From Myxococcota bacterium (GTDB taxonomy: Bacteria > Myxococcota > Polyangia > GCA-2747355 > JAKLHH01), in the NCBI GenBank assembly GCA_022710245.1, contig JAKLHH010000294.1:1-8193 (forward strand): a DNA stretch of 8,193 bases, read 5' to 3'. The position numbers and the translations under genes are program-made. Positions 1 to 6,527 of the stretch are shown piece by piece. Numbering within the stretch: the first letter of the stretch is position 1; each line of letters begins with the position of its first letter. Below the pieces are notes generated by a model. It was not told the origin of the DNA. It saw nothing but the letters and a program-made list of their open reading frames with translations, and ran no database searches.

Positions 1-1113
1 TCCCTCGACAAGTACCGGATCGAGGTCTTCCAGGCGCACGGGCGCTTCACCGGGCCGAACACCATCTCCCTGACCGGCGCGGACGGCCAGCCGAGCGGCG
101 CGCTCGAGGGCGACGTGATCCTGATCGCGACAGGCTCGCGCCCCTCGCACCCGGCCGAGGTCCCGTTCGACGAGCGCTCGGTCTTCGACAGCGACAGCAT
201 CCTGCGGCTCCCTCGCATCCCGCGCTCGATGATCGTCCTCGGCGCGGGCGTGATCGGGATCGAGTACGCCGCGATCTTCGCGGCGCTGGGGCTGCAGGTC
301 ACGCTGGTCGACACGCGTGACCGGCTGCTCCCCTACTTCGATCGCGAGATCGCGACGATCATGACGCAGGAGCTGGAGCGGCTCGGGATCACCATCCTCT
401 ACGGCGACCGCAGCGAGGCCATCGAGTCGCTCAGCCAGGAGCCGCCTCGCGTCCGCTGCCGGCTGGTCTCCGGCCGCCAGCTCGAGGCGGACGTGCTCCT
501 CTACTGCGTCGGGCGCGACGGCAACACGCACGACCTCGGCCTGGAGACGGTGGGGATCCAGCCCAGCCCGCGCGGCCTGCTGCAGGTGAACGAGCACTAC
601 CAGACGAGCGTCCCGCACATCTACGCGGTCGGGGACGTGATCGGCTACCCTGCGCTGGCGAGCACGTCGATGGAGCAGGGGCGCTCGGCCATGCGCCACG
701 CCTTCCGCATCCCCGGGCCGAAGAGCCGCACCGAGGTGCTGCCGTTCGCGATCTACTCGATCCCGGAGGCGAGCTACATCGGCGAGACCGAGGAGCAGCT
801 CAAGGCGCGGCGGGCTGACTACGTGAGCGGCCGCGGCCGCTACGACATGAACCCGCGCGGCCAGATCATCGGCGACACCGGCGGGCTGCTGAAGCTGCTC
901 TTCGAGGGCGACGAGCTGACGCTGGTCGGCGCGCACATCGTCGGGCAGGCGGCGAGCGAGCTGATCCACACCGGGCAGGCCTACCTCCACGGCGGCTGGA
1001 CCGCGCACCAGATCGTGGAGACGCTCTTCAACTACCCGACGCTCTCCGATTGCTACCGCCACGCGGCGCTCGAGGCGGTGCAGGCGTACCGGCGCAAGCG
1101 CGCGGCGACCTGA
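1..1113 (+). CDS. sthA: Soluble (Si-specific) pyridine nucleotide transhydrogenase, 5'-truncated
   Basis: This enzyme is a cytoplasmic FAD flavoprotein that moves hydride between NADPH and NAD+ and so balances the two pools. The frame is open from base 1, giving 370 residues of a protein usually about 465 long; the N-terminal FAD-binding segment lies outside the window. Visible parts, in window numbering, are ATGSRP at 43-48, a second Rossmann motif GAGVIGIEYA at 81-90, VDTRDRLL at 103-110 (as I recall it from the E. coli enzyme), the second FAD motif YAVGDVIGYP at 208-217, and a C-terminal dimerisation domain ending in TLFNYPTLSDCYRHAALEAV. The C-terminus lacks the His-Glu pair of disulfide reductases such as lipoamide dehydrogenase, as expected for this branch. 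The gene converges on the response regulator across a 93-base gap. The family call is secure; only the 5' end is missing. Confidence 0.95.
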   Translation, partial: SLDKYRIEVFQAHGRFTGPNTISLTGADGQPSGALEGDVILIATGSRPSHPAEVPFDERSVFDSDSILRLPRIPRSMIVLGAGVIGIEYAAIFAALGLQVTLVDTRDRLLPYFDREIATIMTQELERLGITILYGDRSEAIESLSQEPPRVRCRLVSGRQLEADVLLYCVGRDGNTHDLGLETVGIQPSPRGLLQVNEHYQTSVPHIYAVGDVIGYPALASTSMEQGRSAMRHAFRIPGPKSRTEVLPFAIYSIPEASYIGETEEQLKARRADYVSGRGRYDMNPRGQIIGDTGGLLKLLFEGDELTLVGAHIVGQAASELIHTGQAYLHGGWTAHQIVETLFNYPTLSDCYRHAALEAVQAYRRKRAAT

Positions 1114-1206
1114 CGGCGCTCGAGCTCCAGACGTCCCGCCCGCCAGCGATGGTCGCTCGGATCAGCCGGATCACTCACGCGAGCCGATCGGGTACGTGGA
1201 GTGGCG

Positions 1207-1584
1207 CTACGCGCGCGCCCGCCCCGTCGCCTCGTCGATGAGCCGCAGCAGGTCGGGGAGCGGGTGCGGCTTCAGCACCGACGCGAAGACCCCGGGCGGA
1301 TCCGCGTCGCTGCGCAGGTGCCCCGTCATCAGGATCACCTGCGTGCGGGGCGCCCGCTCCTGGATGCGGCCGAGCAGCTCGGTGCCGTCCATGCCGGGCA
1401 TCTGCACGTCGAGGAGCACCACGTCGAACGCGTTCGCGCCCAGCGCCTCGAGCGCGGCGGCGCCGCCGCTCGCCACCGAGACCTGGAGCCCGCGCCGGCG
1501 CAGCACCTTGCCGAGCGCGGTGGTGAACTCCTCCTCGTCGTCGACGAGGAGCAGGCGCGGCGGAGTCGAGGAGGACGTGGTCAT
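1207..1584 (-). CDS. Single-domain response regulator (CheY-like receiver)
   Basis: This is a 125-residue receiver with no output domain. Its motifs are all in place: acidic pair D15-D16 after LLLV, phospho-acceptor D59 in VVLLDVQMPGMDG, T87 in LMTG and K105 in VLKPHPLP. It ends shortly after the last receiver helix with a TAG stop. The ATG at 1584 shares one base with the kinase TGA (TGATG) and is preceded by GAGG six bases upstream, so translation is probably coupled to the kinase. The kinase at 1584-2567 is the likely phosphodonor. With no DNA-binding domain it must act through a protein partner, such as a phosphorelay, another kinase or an enhancer-binding protein, or serve as a phosphate sink. 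That partner is not visible here. Confidence 0.92.
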   Translation of the reverse strand: MTTSSSTPPRLLLVDDEEEFTTALGKVLRRRGLQVSVASGGAAALEALGANAFDVVLLDVQMPGMDGTELLGRIQERAPRTQVILMTGHLRSDADPPGVFASVLKPHPLPDLLRLIDEATGRARA

Positions 1585-2567
1585 CACGAGCCTCGCGGCG
1601 AGGGCGGCAGCGGGAGCGTCACGCTGAAGGTGGTGCCGACGCCGACCCGGCTGGTGACCTGCAGCGTGCCGCCGAGCTCGCGGACCAGACCGCTGCAGAT
1701 CGGGAGCCCGAGCCCGGTGCCCCGGCCGACGGGCTTGGTGGTGAAGAAGGGGACGAAGATCTGCGGCAGCACCTGGGGCGGGATGCCGCTGCCGTTGTCG
1801 GCCACCTCGACGCGCACCACCCCGGCCTCGGAGCGCGCGCGCACGGCCACGTGGCCCTCGCGCCGGTCCGCGGTGGCGTCGATGGCGTTGTTGACCAGGT
1901 TCATGAAGATCTGCTGCAGCTGCCACGGCGGCGCGACCAGCTCGGGCAGCGGTTGCAGGTCACACTCGATGGCGACGCCAGCCAGGCGCGCGCGGGCGCG
2001 CTCGACGACCACCAGTTCGGTGAGGAGGTTCACGAGGTCGACCGGACCGGGGCGGGACTCGTCGCGCCGCGAGAAGTGGAGGAGGCCCTGGGTGATCTGC
2101 TTGCAGCGCTCCACCTGCTCGCCGATCTTGGCCGCCGAGGCGAGCACCTCCTCGCGGTCGGCCTCGGAGAGCGGCGGGCTGCCGGCGAGGTCGGCGATCC
2201 AGGTGCGCAGCGTGTCGATGGTCGCGAGCGGGTTGTTGATCTCGTGGGCCAGGCCGGCGGACATCTCGCCGACCGCGGCCGCCTTGCCCGCGGTGAGGAG
2301 CTGGCTGGTGAGCGCGTCGCGCTCCGCGTCGGTGCTGCGCGCGAGGGAGACCTGCCAGCGGATCACCGCGAGCGCTTGCGCCACGACTCCGGCCCCGGCG
2401 GCGACCAGGACCAGCGTGGCGACCAGCGCGGGCGCGACCGGCGTGGCGAGGCTGTAGACGAGCCAGGCGCTCCCCGCGGCGACGACGCCGGCGAGGGGGA
2501 GCGAGACGGCGAGGATCCGACGGAGCAGCGCCCGCCGTAGCGCCCGGTACTTGTCAGGCCTCCGCAT
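1584..2567 (-). CDS. Membrane-bound sensor histidine kinase (HisKA plus HATPase_c)
   Basis: This 327-residue kinase resembles the NtrB/ZraS branch. Two hydrophobic segments at about 17-39 and 43-68 are joined by only a few residues, so there is almost no periplasmic domain. A short coiled linker leads to the H-box AVGEMSAGLAHEINNPLATI with phospho-acceptor H108. The ATP-binding domain shows an N-box at 219-231 (QIFMNLVNNAIDA), G1 DNGSGI at 257-262, an F-box FVPFFTTKP at 271-279 and G2 GRGTGLGLPI at 281-290. No PAS, HAMP or GAF domain is visible. The start is ATG at 2567 with a purine-rich AGGGGGAAG upstream. It lies 33 bases after the lipoprotein gene and overlaps the receiver gene by one base. 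The input is unknown; sensing within the membrane or through a partner lipoprotein is an inference. Confidence 0.93.
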   Translation of the reverse strand: MRRPDKYRALRRALLRRILAVSLPLAGVVAAGSAWLVYSLATPVAPALVATLVLVAAGAGVVAQALAVIRWQVSLARSTDAERDALTSQLLTAGKAAAVGEMSAGLAHEINNPLATIDTLRTWIADLAGSPPLSEADREEVLASAAKIGEQVERCKQITQGLLHFSRRDESRPGPVDLVNLLTELVVVERARARLAGVAIECDLQPLPELVAPPWQLQQIFMNLVNNAIDATADRREGHVAVRARSEAGVVRVEVADNGSGIPPQVLPQIFVPFFTTKPVGRGTGLGLPICSGLVRELGGTLQVTSRVGVGTTFSVTLPLPPSPRGS

Positions 2568-2600
2568 CGCCAGCTTCCCCCTGGTGGTCGCTCCTGGGCC

Positions 2601-2975
2601 TCACGAACCCGCGGTCCAGCTACCGCCCGCGAGGTCGCAGGCCGCCTTGCCATCCGTCTTGTAGTAGCGATTGACCAGCTTGCCCTTGCCGGTGGTGGTG
2701 TAGGTGCAGCTCCCGGTGAGACCCGAGGTAGGGCACGCAGTCGTCGACCAGGCGCCCTTGTTACCAGACGGGCCCCCGTTGACGCAGCTGTTCTGGCCGT
2801 TGGTCACCGGGTCGGTGCAGGTGCTCGCGCTGTCGCAGTAGTAGTCGACACAATGGTCGGAGGTGGGGCGGTAGTCGCAGGTTGCATAATAGGTCCCTCC
2901 GCCGTTGCCGCCCGGGTCCGAATCGCCGCAAGCCGCCAGCAGGAACGCCGCAAGCACCATGAGAGATGGCTTCAC
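2601..2975 (-). CDS. Small cysteine-rich putative lipoprotein, function unknown
   Basis: This 124-residue exported protein has a short signal peptide (Met-Lys-Pro, then a hydrophobic run at 5-15) and a lipobox LLAAC with lipidated C16, followed by a Gly/Asp/Asn-rich linker. The mature part has eight more cysteines (33, 42, 47, 53, 64, 81, 90, 113), an even number that suits four disulfides. The C-terminal part, C-x8-C, then an RYY motif, then C and GGSW, resembles a module I recall from myxobacterial putative lipoproteins; no function is known to me. The start chosen is GTG at 2975, because AAGGGAG (2983-2989, minus strand) sits seven bases upstream and this start supplies the positive charge at residue 2. 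An in-frame ATG at 2960 would lose that charge. The gene lies 33 bases before the kinase in the same direction, so it may share its transcript. It is slightly richer in A/T than its neighbours, partly because it codes for many Tyr, Asn, Thr and Lys. Confidence 0.75.
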   Translation of the reverse strand: MKPSLMVLAAFLLAACGDSDPGGNGGGTYYATCDYRPTSDHCVDYYCDSASTCTDPVTNGQNSCVNGGPSGNKGAWSTTACPTSGLTGSCTYTTTGKGKLVNRYYKTDGKAACDLAGGSWTAGS

Positions 2976-2995
2976 AGGTGGACTCCCTTCTTGTT

Positions 2996-3009
2996 GCCGC
3001 GCGCGCGGC
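2996..3009. repeat. 14-base perfect GC palindrome in the divergent promoter region
   Basis: GCCGCGCGCGCGGC reads the same on both strands. It lies between the divergent lipoprotein and oxidoreductase genes, 20 bases upstream of the lipoprotein GTG, inside its probable leader. It could be an operator or a small hairpin. Alternating GC runs are common in such genomes, so confidence in any function is low. Confidence 0.25.
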
Positions 3010-3046
3010 GCCGCTCAGCCGGCCTTCGCCCAGCGATGGCGGGGGA

Positions 3047-3076
3047 ACTGTAGCCCAACGAGGTCGGCGGAGTCGA
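3047..3076 (-). promoter_or_regulatory. Possible sigma-70-type promoter for the lipoprotein/kinase/regulator genes
   Basis: On the minus strand TCGACT (3071-3076) and TACAGT (3047-3052) are separated by 18 bases. Each matches four of six positions of the -35 (TTGACA) and -10 (TATAAT) consensus. The implied transcription start near 3040 gives a leader of about 65 bases ahead of the GTG at 2975. In a GC-rich genome such weak matches can arise by chance, so this is only a candidate. Confidence 0.28.
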
Positions 3077-3145
3077 GGCAGCGCCGGGGGTCACTGGCGC
3101 GAGCCCGGGAGATATGAGAAAGAGTCACGTGCACGCGAGGTGAGC

Positions 3146-4411
3146 ATGTCGAGCGCCATCGAGGCCGTGATGCTGGGCGCCGGAAACCGGGGCACCTTCG
3201 CCTACGGGGCCTGGGCCCTGATGCACCCCGGGGTGATCCGCTTCACCGCGGTGGTGGAGCCGCACGAGGAGCGACGCCAGCGCTTCGCCGCCGAGCACCG
3301 CATCCCGCCGGAGCGGCAGCTGCGGAGCTGGGAGGAGCTCGCCGGCCGCGGCCGCCTGGCGCAGGCGCTCTTCAACTGCACCCCCGACGCGCTCCACCTC
3401 CCGTCGACGCTCCCCGCGCTCGCGCTCGGCTACGACGTGATGCTGGAGAAGCCGATCGCCGCCACGCCCGAGGAGAGCCAGCAGCTGGTGCTCGAGGCCG
3501 AGCGGCGGGGCGCGCTGCTCGTCGTCGCGCACGTGCTCCGCTACACCGCCTTCTTCGCCGAGGTGCACCGGATCATCGCCTCCGGTGAGCTGGGGGAGGT
3601 GATGAGCTTCGAGCACCGCGAGAACGTCTCCTACTGGCACATGGCGCACAGCTTCGTCCGCGGCCACTCGAGGCGCGAGGACGTGAGCCCGATGCTCCTC
3701 GCCAAGTGCTGCCACGACCTCGACCTCCTGACCTGGAACCTCGGGCGCGTGGCGCGGGTGGCCTCGTTCGGACGCTTGCTCCACTTCCGCCCCGAGCGGG
3801 CGCCGGCCGGCGCTCCGGCGCGTTGCACGGATGGCTGCTCGGCGGAGGCTGCCTGCCCGTACTCGGCGCCGCGGCTCTACCTGGGTGAGCAGACGAGCTG
3901 GCCAGTCAACGCCATCGCCGAGGACCTCTCGCTGGCCGGCCGTCGACGCGCGCTGGAGACCGGCCCCTGGGGCCGCTGTGTCTACCGCTGCGACAACTCC
4001 GTCGTCGATCAGCAGACGGTGAGCCTCGAGCTGGAGAGCGGCGCCAGCGGCGTGCTGGTCATGCAGGGCCACTCGCACGACGAGGCGCGGACCATGCGCT
4101 ACGACGGCACGCTCGCCACGCTGCGCGGTCGCTTCCAGAAGCTGGGGGGCAACCAGATCGAGGTGCACCGCCACCTGGACGGCAGCGTGCGGTGCCTGCA
4201 GCCCGACGCGGGCAGCGACGACCACGGCGGCGGTGACGACGGGCTGATGCGCGCCTTCGCCGAGCGCGTGCGCCATCGCGACGGCGCCGGGCTCACCGGC
4301 GGTCGGGAGTCGCTGGAGAGCCACCTCCTCGCCGCGGCCGCCGAGCGCGCGCGCCGAGAGCGCCGCGTGGTCGAGCTCGATGAGCTGCGCCCGGGAGCGG
4401 AGGGCGCGTGA
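3146..4411 (+). CDS. Gfo/Idh/MocA family NAD(P)-dependent oxidoreductase with cysteine-rich insert
   Basis: This 421-residue cytoplasmic dehydrogenase should act on a sugar, inositol or related alcohol; the substrate cannot be read from sequence. The N-terminal Rossmann domain has GAGNRG at 11-16, an acidic residue ending the second strand (VVEPHEERR), and the family motif EKPIA at 101-105 with K102. The C-terminal domain carries KCCHDLDLLTWNLG at 187-200, with the family His (H190) and D193. A cysteine-rich insert follows: C227, C231 and C237 (C-x3-C-x5-C), then C278 and C282 in GRCVYRCDNSVVD. I recall the CTDGC...CPY and GRCVYR pattern from one COG0673 subfamily, so it is not unique. The start is ATG at 3146 with GAGGTGA just before it; the frame stays open further upstream, but no better signal is seen. 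This is the first gene of a four-gene unit, and its TGA overlaps the next GTG by four bases. Confidence 0.92.
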   Translation: MSSAIEAVMLGAGNRGTFAYGAWALMHPGVIRFTAVVEPHEERRQRFAAEHRIPPERQLRSWEELAGRGRLAQALFNCTPDALHLPSTLPALALGYDVMLEKPIAATPEESQQLVLEAERRGALLVVAHVLRYTAFFAEVHRIIASGELGEVMSFEHRENVSYWHMAHSFVRGHSRREDVSPMLLAKCCHDLDLLTWNLGRVARVASFGRLLHFRPERAPAGAPARCTDGCSAEAACPYSAPRLYLGEQTSWPVNAIAEDLSLAGRRRALETGPWGRCVYRCDNSVVDQQTVSLELESGASGVLVMQGHSHDEARTMRYDGTLATLRGRFQKLGGNQIEVHRHLDGSVRCLQPDAGSDDHGGGDDGLMRAFAERVRHRDGAGLTGGRESLESHLLAAAAERARRERRVVELDELRPGAEGA

Positions 4412-5091
4412 GCGCGACGCAGGGACCGGTCACCGCGGGTGGGCGGCGCGTGCCGGGCCGCGTGCTCGCGCTCGGCGTGCTCCTGCTCGCCAGCGCCGCG
4501 CTCTGCGCGCTCGCGCTCTGGCGTGGCTGGCTGCGGCCCGAGACCATCCGCGCGACGGTGGCGCAGAGCGGTCGCGCGGCGATGCTCACCTACGTGGTCG
4601 CCGTGATCCTGATGGAGCTCCTCTGGCTGCCGCGCATGTGGGGGCTCCTCGCCGGCGGGCTGCTCTTCGGGCCGCTCGCCGGGTGCCTGCTCTCCCTCGG
4701 GGCCGACCTCGCAGGCGGCACGCTCTGCTACCTCCTCGCGCGTGGCGCCGGGCGCGAGTGGGTCGCCGGGCTCCTCGCGCGGAGGCCGCGCGCGGCGCGG
4801 GTGGTCGAGCTCCTCGCCGAGCGGCGCGGCGCGCTGACCATCGCCGTGCTCCGCGTCTGCCCGGTGGCGCACTACACGCTGGTCAGCTACGCCGCCGGCC
4901 TCTCCGGCGTGCGGCCCGGCGGCTTCCTCCTCGGCACCGCGGTCGGGCTGCTCCCTGGCGCGATCATCTACCCCATCGCGGGGGACGCGGCGCTGCGGCC
5001 GGGGAGCCCTGCCTTCCTGATCTCGGTGGCGGTGATGCTCGTCGCGCTGGTGGTGACCGTGGTCGTCGCGCGCAGGATGCTGCGCCCGTGA
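4408..5091 (+). CDS. TVP38/TMEM64 family (DedA superfamily) integral membrane protein
   Basis: This 227-residue inner-membrane protein is of the SNARE-associated/DedA type. Hydrophobic segments lie at about 17-39, 57-75, 78-110 (long, likely re-entrant), 142-165, 171-190 and 201-222. Family signatures are the Gly-rich FGPLAGCLLSLGADLAGG at 87-104 and LRVCPVAHYTLVSYAAGLSG at 148-167, with the conserved Arg-x-x-Pro (R149, P152), followed by a Gly/Pro turn LLPGAIIYPIAGD. Members of the wider superfamily are thought to move lipids or polyprenyl phosphates across membranes; that role here is inference. The start is GTG at 4408 inside the preceding TGA (GTGA), with GGAGGG three bases upstream. The next gene also starts by GTGA overlap, so this protein is made together with the oxidoreductase and the hydrolase. 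Confidence 0.88.
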   Translation: MSATQGPVTAGGRRVPGRVLALGVLLLASAALCALALWRGWLRPETIRATVAQSGRAAMLTYVVAVILMELLWLPRMWGLLAGGLLFGPLAGCLLSLGADLAGGTLCYLLARGAGREWVAGLLARRPRAARVVELLAERRGALTIAVLRVCPVAHYTLVSYAAGLSGVRPGGFLLGTAVGLLPGAIIYPIAGDAALRPGSPAFLISVAVMLVALVVTVVVARRMLRP

Positions 5092-5762
5092 GGCGCGCTG
5101 CCTTGATCGCGCCCCTCGCGCTGGGGCTCCTCGCGCTCCCCACCGGCTGCGCGAGGGTGGGCGCCCGCGCGGCCTCGACGGCGCCGCCGCTCGAGAGCGG
5201 CGACCTCGTCTTCCTCGACCTAGACTGCGGCGAGCTCTGCGAGGCGATGGCGGCGGTCACCGCCGAGCAGCACGGCGTGCCTGGCCCCGCCCTCTCGCAC
5301 GTCGGCCTCCTCGAGCGCGAGCGCGGCGCGCTCTTCGTCCTCGAGGCGTGGCCGCGGGGGGGCGTCACGCGCCGGCCGCTCGCCGAGGTGCTGGCCCGCG
5401 TGCGGGGAGCGGAGGGGCGGCGGCACGGCTTCCGCTTCGGCCGGCTGCGGCCCGAGCGACGGGCGCTGGGCCGCGCGGCGGTGCAGGCCGCGCGCGAGCT
5501 CCTCGGCGCTCCCTACGACGAGGACTTCCTCGTCGAGAACGGGCGGCTCTACTGCTCGGAGCTGGTCTACCTCGCGCTGCGTCCGGCGCTCCGGCTCTCG
5601 CCGATGTTCTTCGGCCGCCCCGGCACCCCCGAGCGCGAGGTCTGGGAGCGCTACTACCGCGCCCGCGGCCGCGTCGTGCCCGACGGTGCGCCCGGGATCA
5701 GCCCGCTCGGGGTCTACCTGCAGGGCCGCCGCGAGCTGTTCGTCCCCGAGGTGACGCGGTGA
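5088..5762 (+). CDS. YiiX-like permuted NlpC/P60 cysteine hydrolase, exported, probable lipoprotein
   Basis: This 224-residue protein has an N-terminal export signal (MRR, hydrophobic 5-18) ending in LPTGC, a possible lipobox with C21; the proline at -3 is unusual, so lipidation is uncertain. The mature part fits circularly permuted papain-like enzymes (YiiX/YebB group). It has an early strand GDLVF at 38-42, the catalytic-type His in LSHVGLLE (H71), VLEAWPRGGV at 84-93, PYDEDF at 142-147 and the late nucleophile in YCSELVYLAL (C156). Such enzymes cleave or transfer acyl or peptide groups on lipids or cell-wall material; the substrate here is unknown. The GTG start at 5088 sits inside the previous TGA; AGGA lies ten bases upstream, so translation probably depends on coupling. 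Its own TGA overlaps the DUF99 gene start. Two cysteines (47, 51) lie in the early DLDCGELCEA segment, where substrate-contact residues may be expected. Confidence 0.82.
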   Translation: MRRAALIAPLALGLLALPTGCARVGARAASTAPPLESGDLVFLDLDCGELCEAMAAVTAEQHGVPGPALSHVGLLERERGALFVLEAWPRGGVTRRPLAEVLARVRGAEGRRHGFRFGRLRPERRALGRAAVQAARELLGAPYDEDFLVENGRLYCSELVYLALRPALRLSPMFFGRPGTPEREVWERYYRARGRVVPDGAPGISPLGVYLQGRRELFVPEVTR

Positions 5763-6343
5763 GCCTGCGCGCGCTGCTCCGGACCGGCCGCCGGCTGCGG
5801 ACGCTGGGGATCGACGACGGCCCCTTCGTCCGGGGCGGCCGCGCCGAGGTGCTGGTGGTCGGCGCGATCTACAGCGGCGGTGAGCTCGAGGGGCTGCTCA
5901 GCGCGCGGATCCGGCAGGACGGCCGCAACGCCACCGACCGCCTGATTTGCATGGTCCGCGGCTCGAAGTTCCAGGCCCAGCTCCACCTGGTGCTCCTCGA
6001 CGGGATCACCCTCGGCGGGCTGAACCTGGTGGACCTGCCGCGCCTCGCCGAGGAGCTCGAGCTCCCCTGCGCGGCGGTGATGCGGCGGCCGCCGGACCTG
6101 CCGGCCTTCCTGGGCGCCATCGATCGCCTGCCCCGCAGCGCCGAGCGGCGGCGGCTGCTCGAGCGCGCGGGCTCGCTCCATCGCGCAGGCGCCTGCTGGT
6201 TCCAGGTGGCGGGCGGCGAGGCGGAGGAGGTCGGCGCGGCGATCTCCGCGACGCTGCTCCACGGCGGCGTCCCCGAGTGCCTGCGCGGCGCGCACCTGAT
6301 CGCGAGCGGGATCGTCACCGGAGTGAGCGGGCGGCGGGCCTGA
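5759..6343 (+). CDS. DUF99/UPF0215 family protein (endonuclease V homologue)
   Basis: This 194-residue protein matches the DUF99 family (COG1628) from end to end. It shows LGIDDGPF at 16-23, VVGAIYSGGELEGLL at 33-47, IRQDGRNATDRL at 51-62, LLDGITLGGLNLVD at 79-92, VMRRPPDL at 107-114 and a C-terminal CLRGAHLIASGIVTGVSG. Conserved acidic residues (D19, D20, D54, D60, D81, D92) are all kept. The family is known mostly from archaea and shares the RNase H-like fold of endonuclease V, but its activity and substrate are not established to my knowledge. The start is GTG at 5759 within the preceding TGA, with a strong GAGGTGA at 5748-5754. It is the last gene of the GTGA-coupled unit. No transmembrane segment or signal peptide is seen, so it should be cytoplasmic, unlike the two proteins encoded just before it. 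Confidence 0.88.
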   Translation: MSLRALLRTGRRLRTLGIDDGPFVRGGRAEVLVVGAIYSGGELEGLLSARIRQDGRNATDRLICMVRGSKFQAQLHLVLLDGITLGGLNLVDLPRLAEELELPCAAVMRRPPDLPAFLGAIDRLPRSAERRRLLERAGSLHRAGACWFQVAGGEAEEVGAAISATLLHGGVPECLRGAHLIASGIVTGVSGRRA

Positions 6344-6429
6344 GCCTGCTCTGCGGACGAGCGAGCCGCACGCGGACGAACGCCACCTGACCCGTGACGC
6401 GCGACGTGCGTCTGGTGTGGACCCGCCAC

Positions 6430-6456
6430 GACAGGTGAGGCCACCCGCCCCCTGTC
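6430..6456. repeat. Inverted repeat upstream of the sigma-54-like promoter, possible activator site
   Basis: GACAGG (6430-6435) and CCTGTC (6451-6456) form a perfect six-base inverted repeat spaced by 15 bases, so the half-sites are 21 bases (two helix turns) apart. Its centre is about 110 bases upstream of the transcription start predicted from the -24/-12 element, a usual distance for sigma-54 enhancer sites. A role in activator binding is inferred from position only. Confidence 0.3.
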
Positions 6457-6527
6457 CATCTCCCATCCCACGGCGCTTCACACCTTCGCCCACCACCCTG
6501 CACCTCGGTTCAGTTCGTGGTCGCTGC

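Noticed and set aside
1145..1157. Hairpin AGCGA-TGG-TCGCT between sthA and the response regulator, possible terminator
   Set aside because: The stem is only five base pairs and no T-run follows on either strand. A nearby CCGATCGG palindrome (1184-1191) is equally weak.
1201..2457. Long open frames on the plus strand across the kinase and regulator
   Set aside because: The minus strand encodes unmistakable receiver and kinase motifs. The plus-strand frames are low-complexity Arg/Ala/Gly/Ser products.
3113..3118. TATGAG as a -10 element for the oxidoreductase unit
   Set aside because: No acceptable -35 element lies 16-18 bases upstream, and the match is weak, so no plus-strand promoter is called.
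2966..3145. Upstream extension of the oxidoreductase by 60 codons
   Set aside because: The extension is Arg/Ser-rich, overlaps the divergent lipoprotein start and lacks family similarity. The ATG at 3146 has a good Shine-Dalgarno sequence and begins right before the Rossmann strand.
3125..4324. Long open frame on the minus strand (399 codons) opposite the oxidoreductase gene
   Set aside because: It is a shadow of the Gfo/Idh/MocA gene. It has no recognisable domain and no matching ribosome-binding site, and the plus-strand gene has clear family motifs.
6353..6379. Direct repeat GCGGACGA spaced by 19 bases
   Set aside because: It is short, occurs only twice and has no other signal around it. 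It shows no CRISPR or iteron character.
6396..6412. Stem GACGC/GCGTC after the DUF99 gene, possible terminator
   Set aside because: It is a five-base-pair stem with a seven-base loop and no T-run, as expected by chance in this composition.
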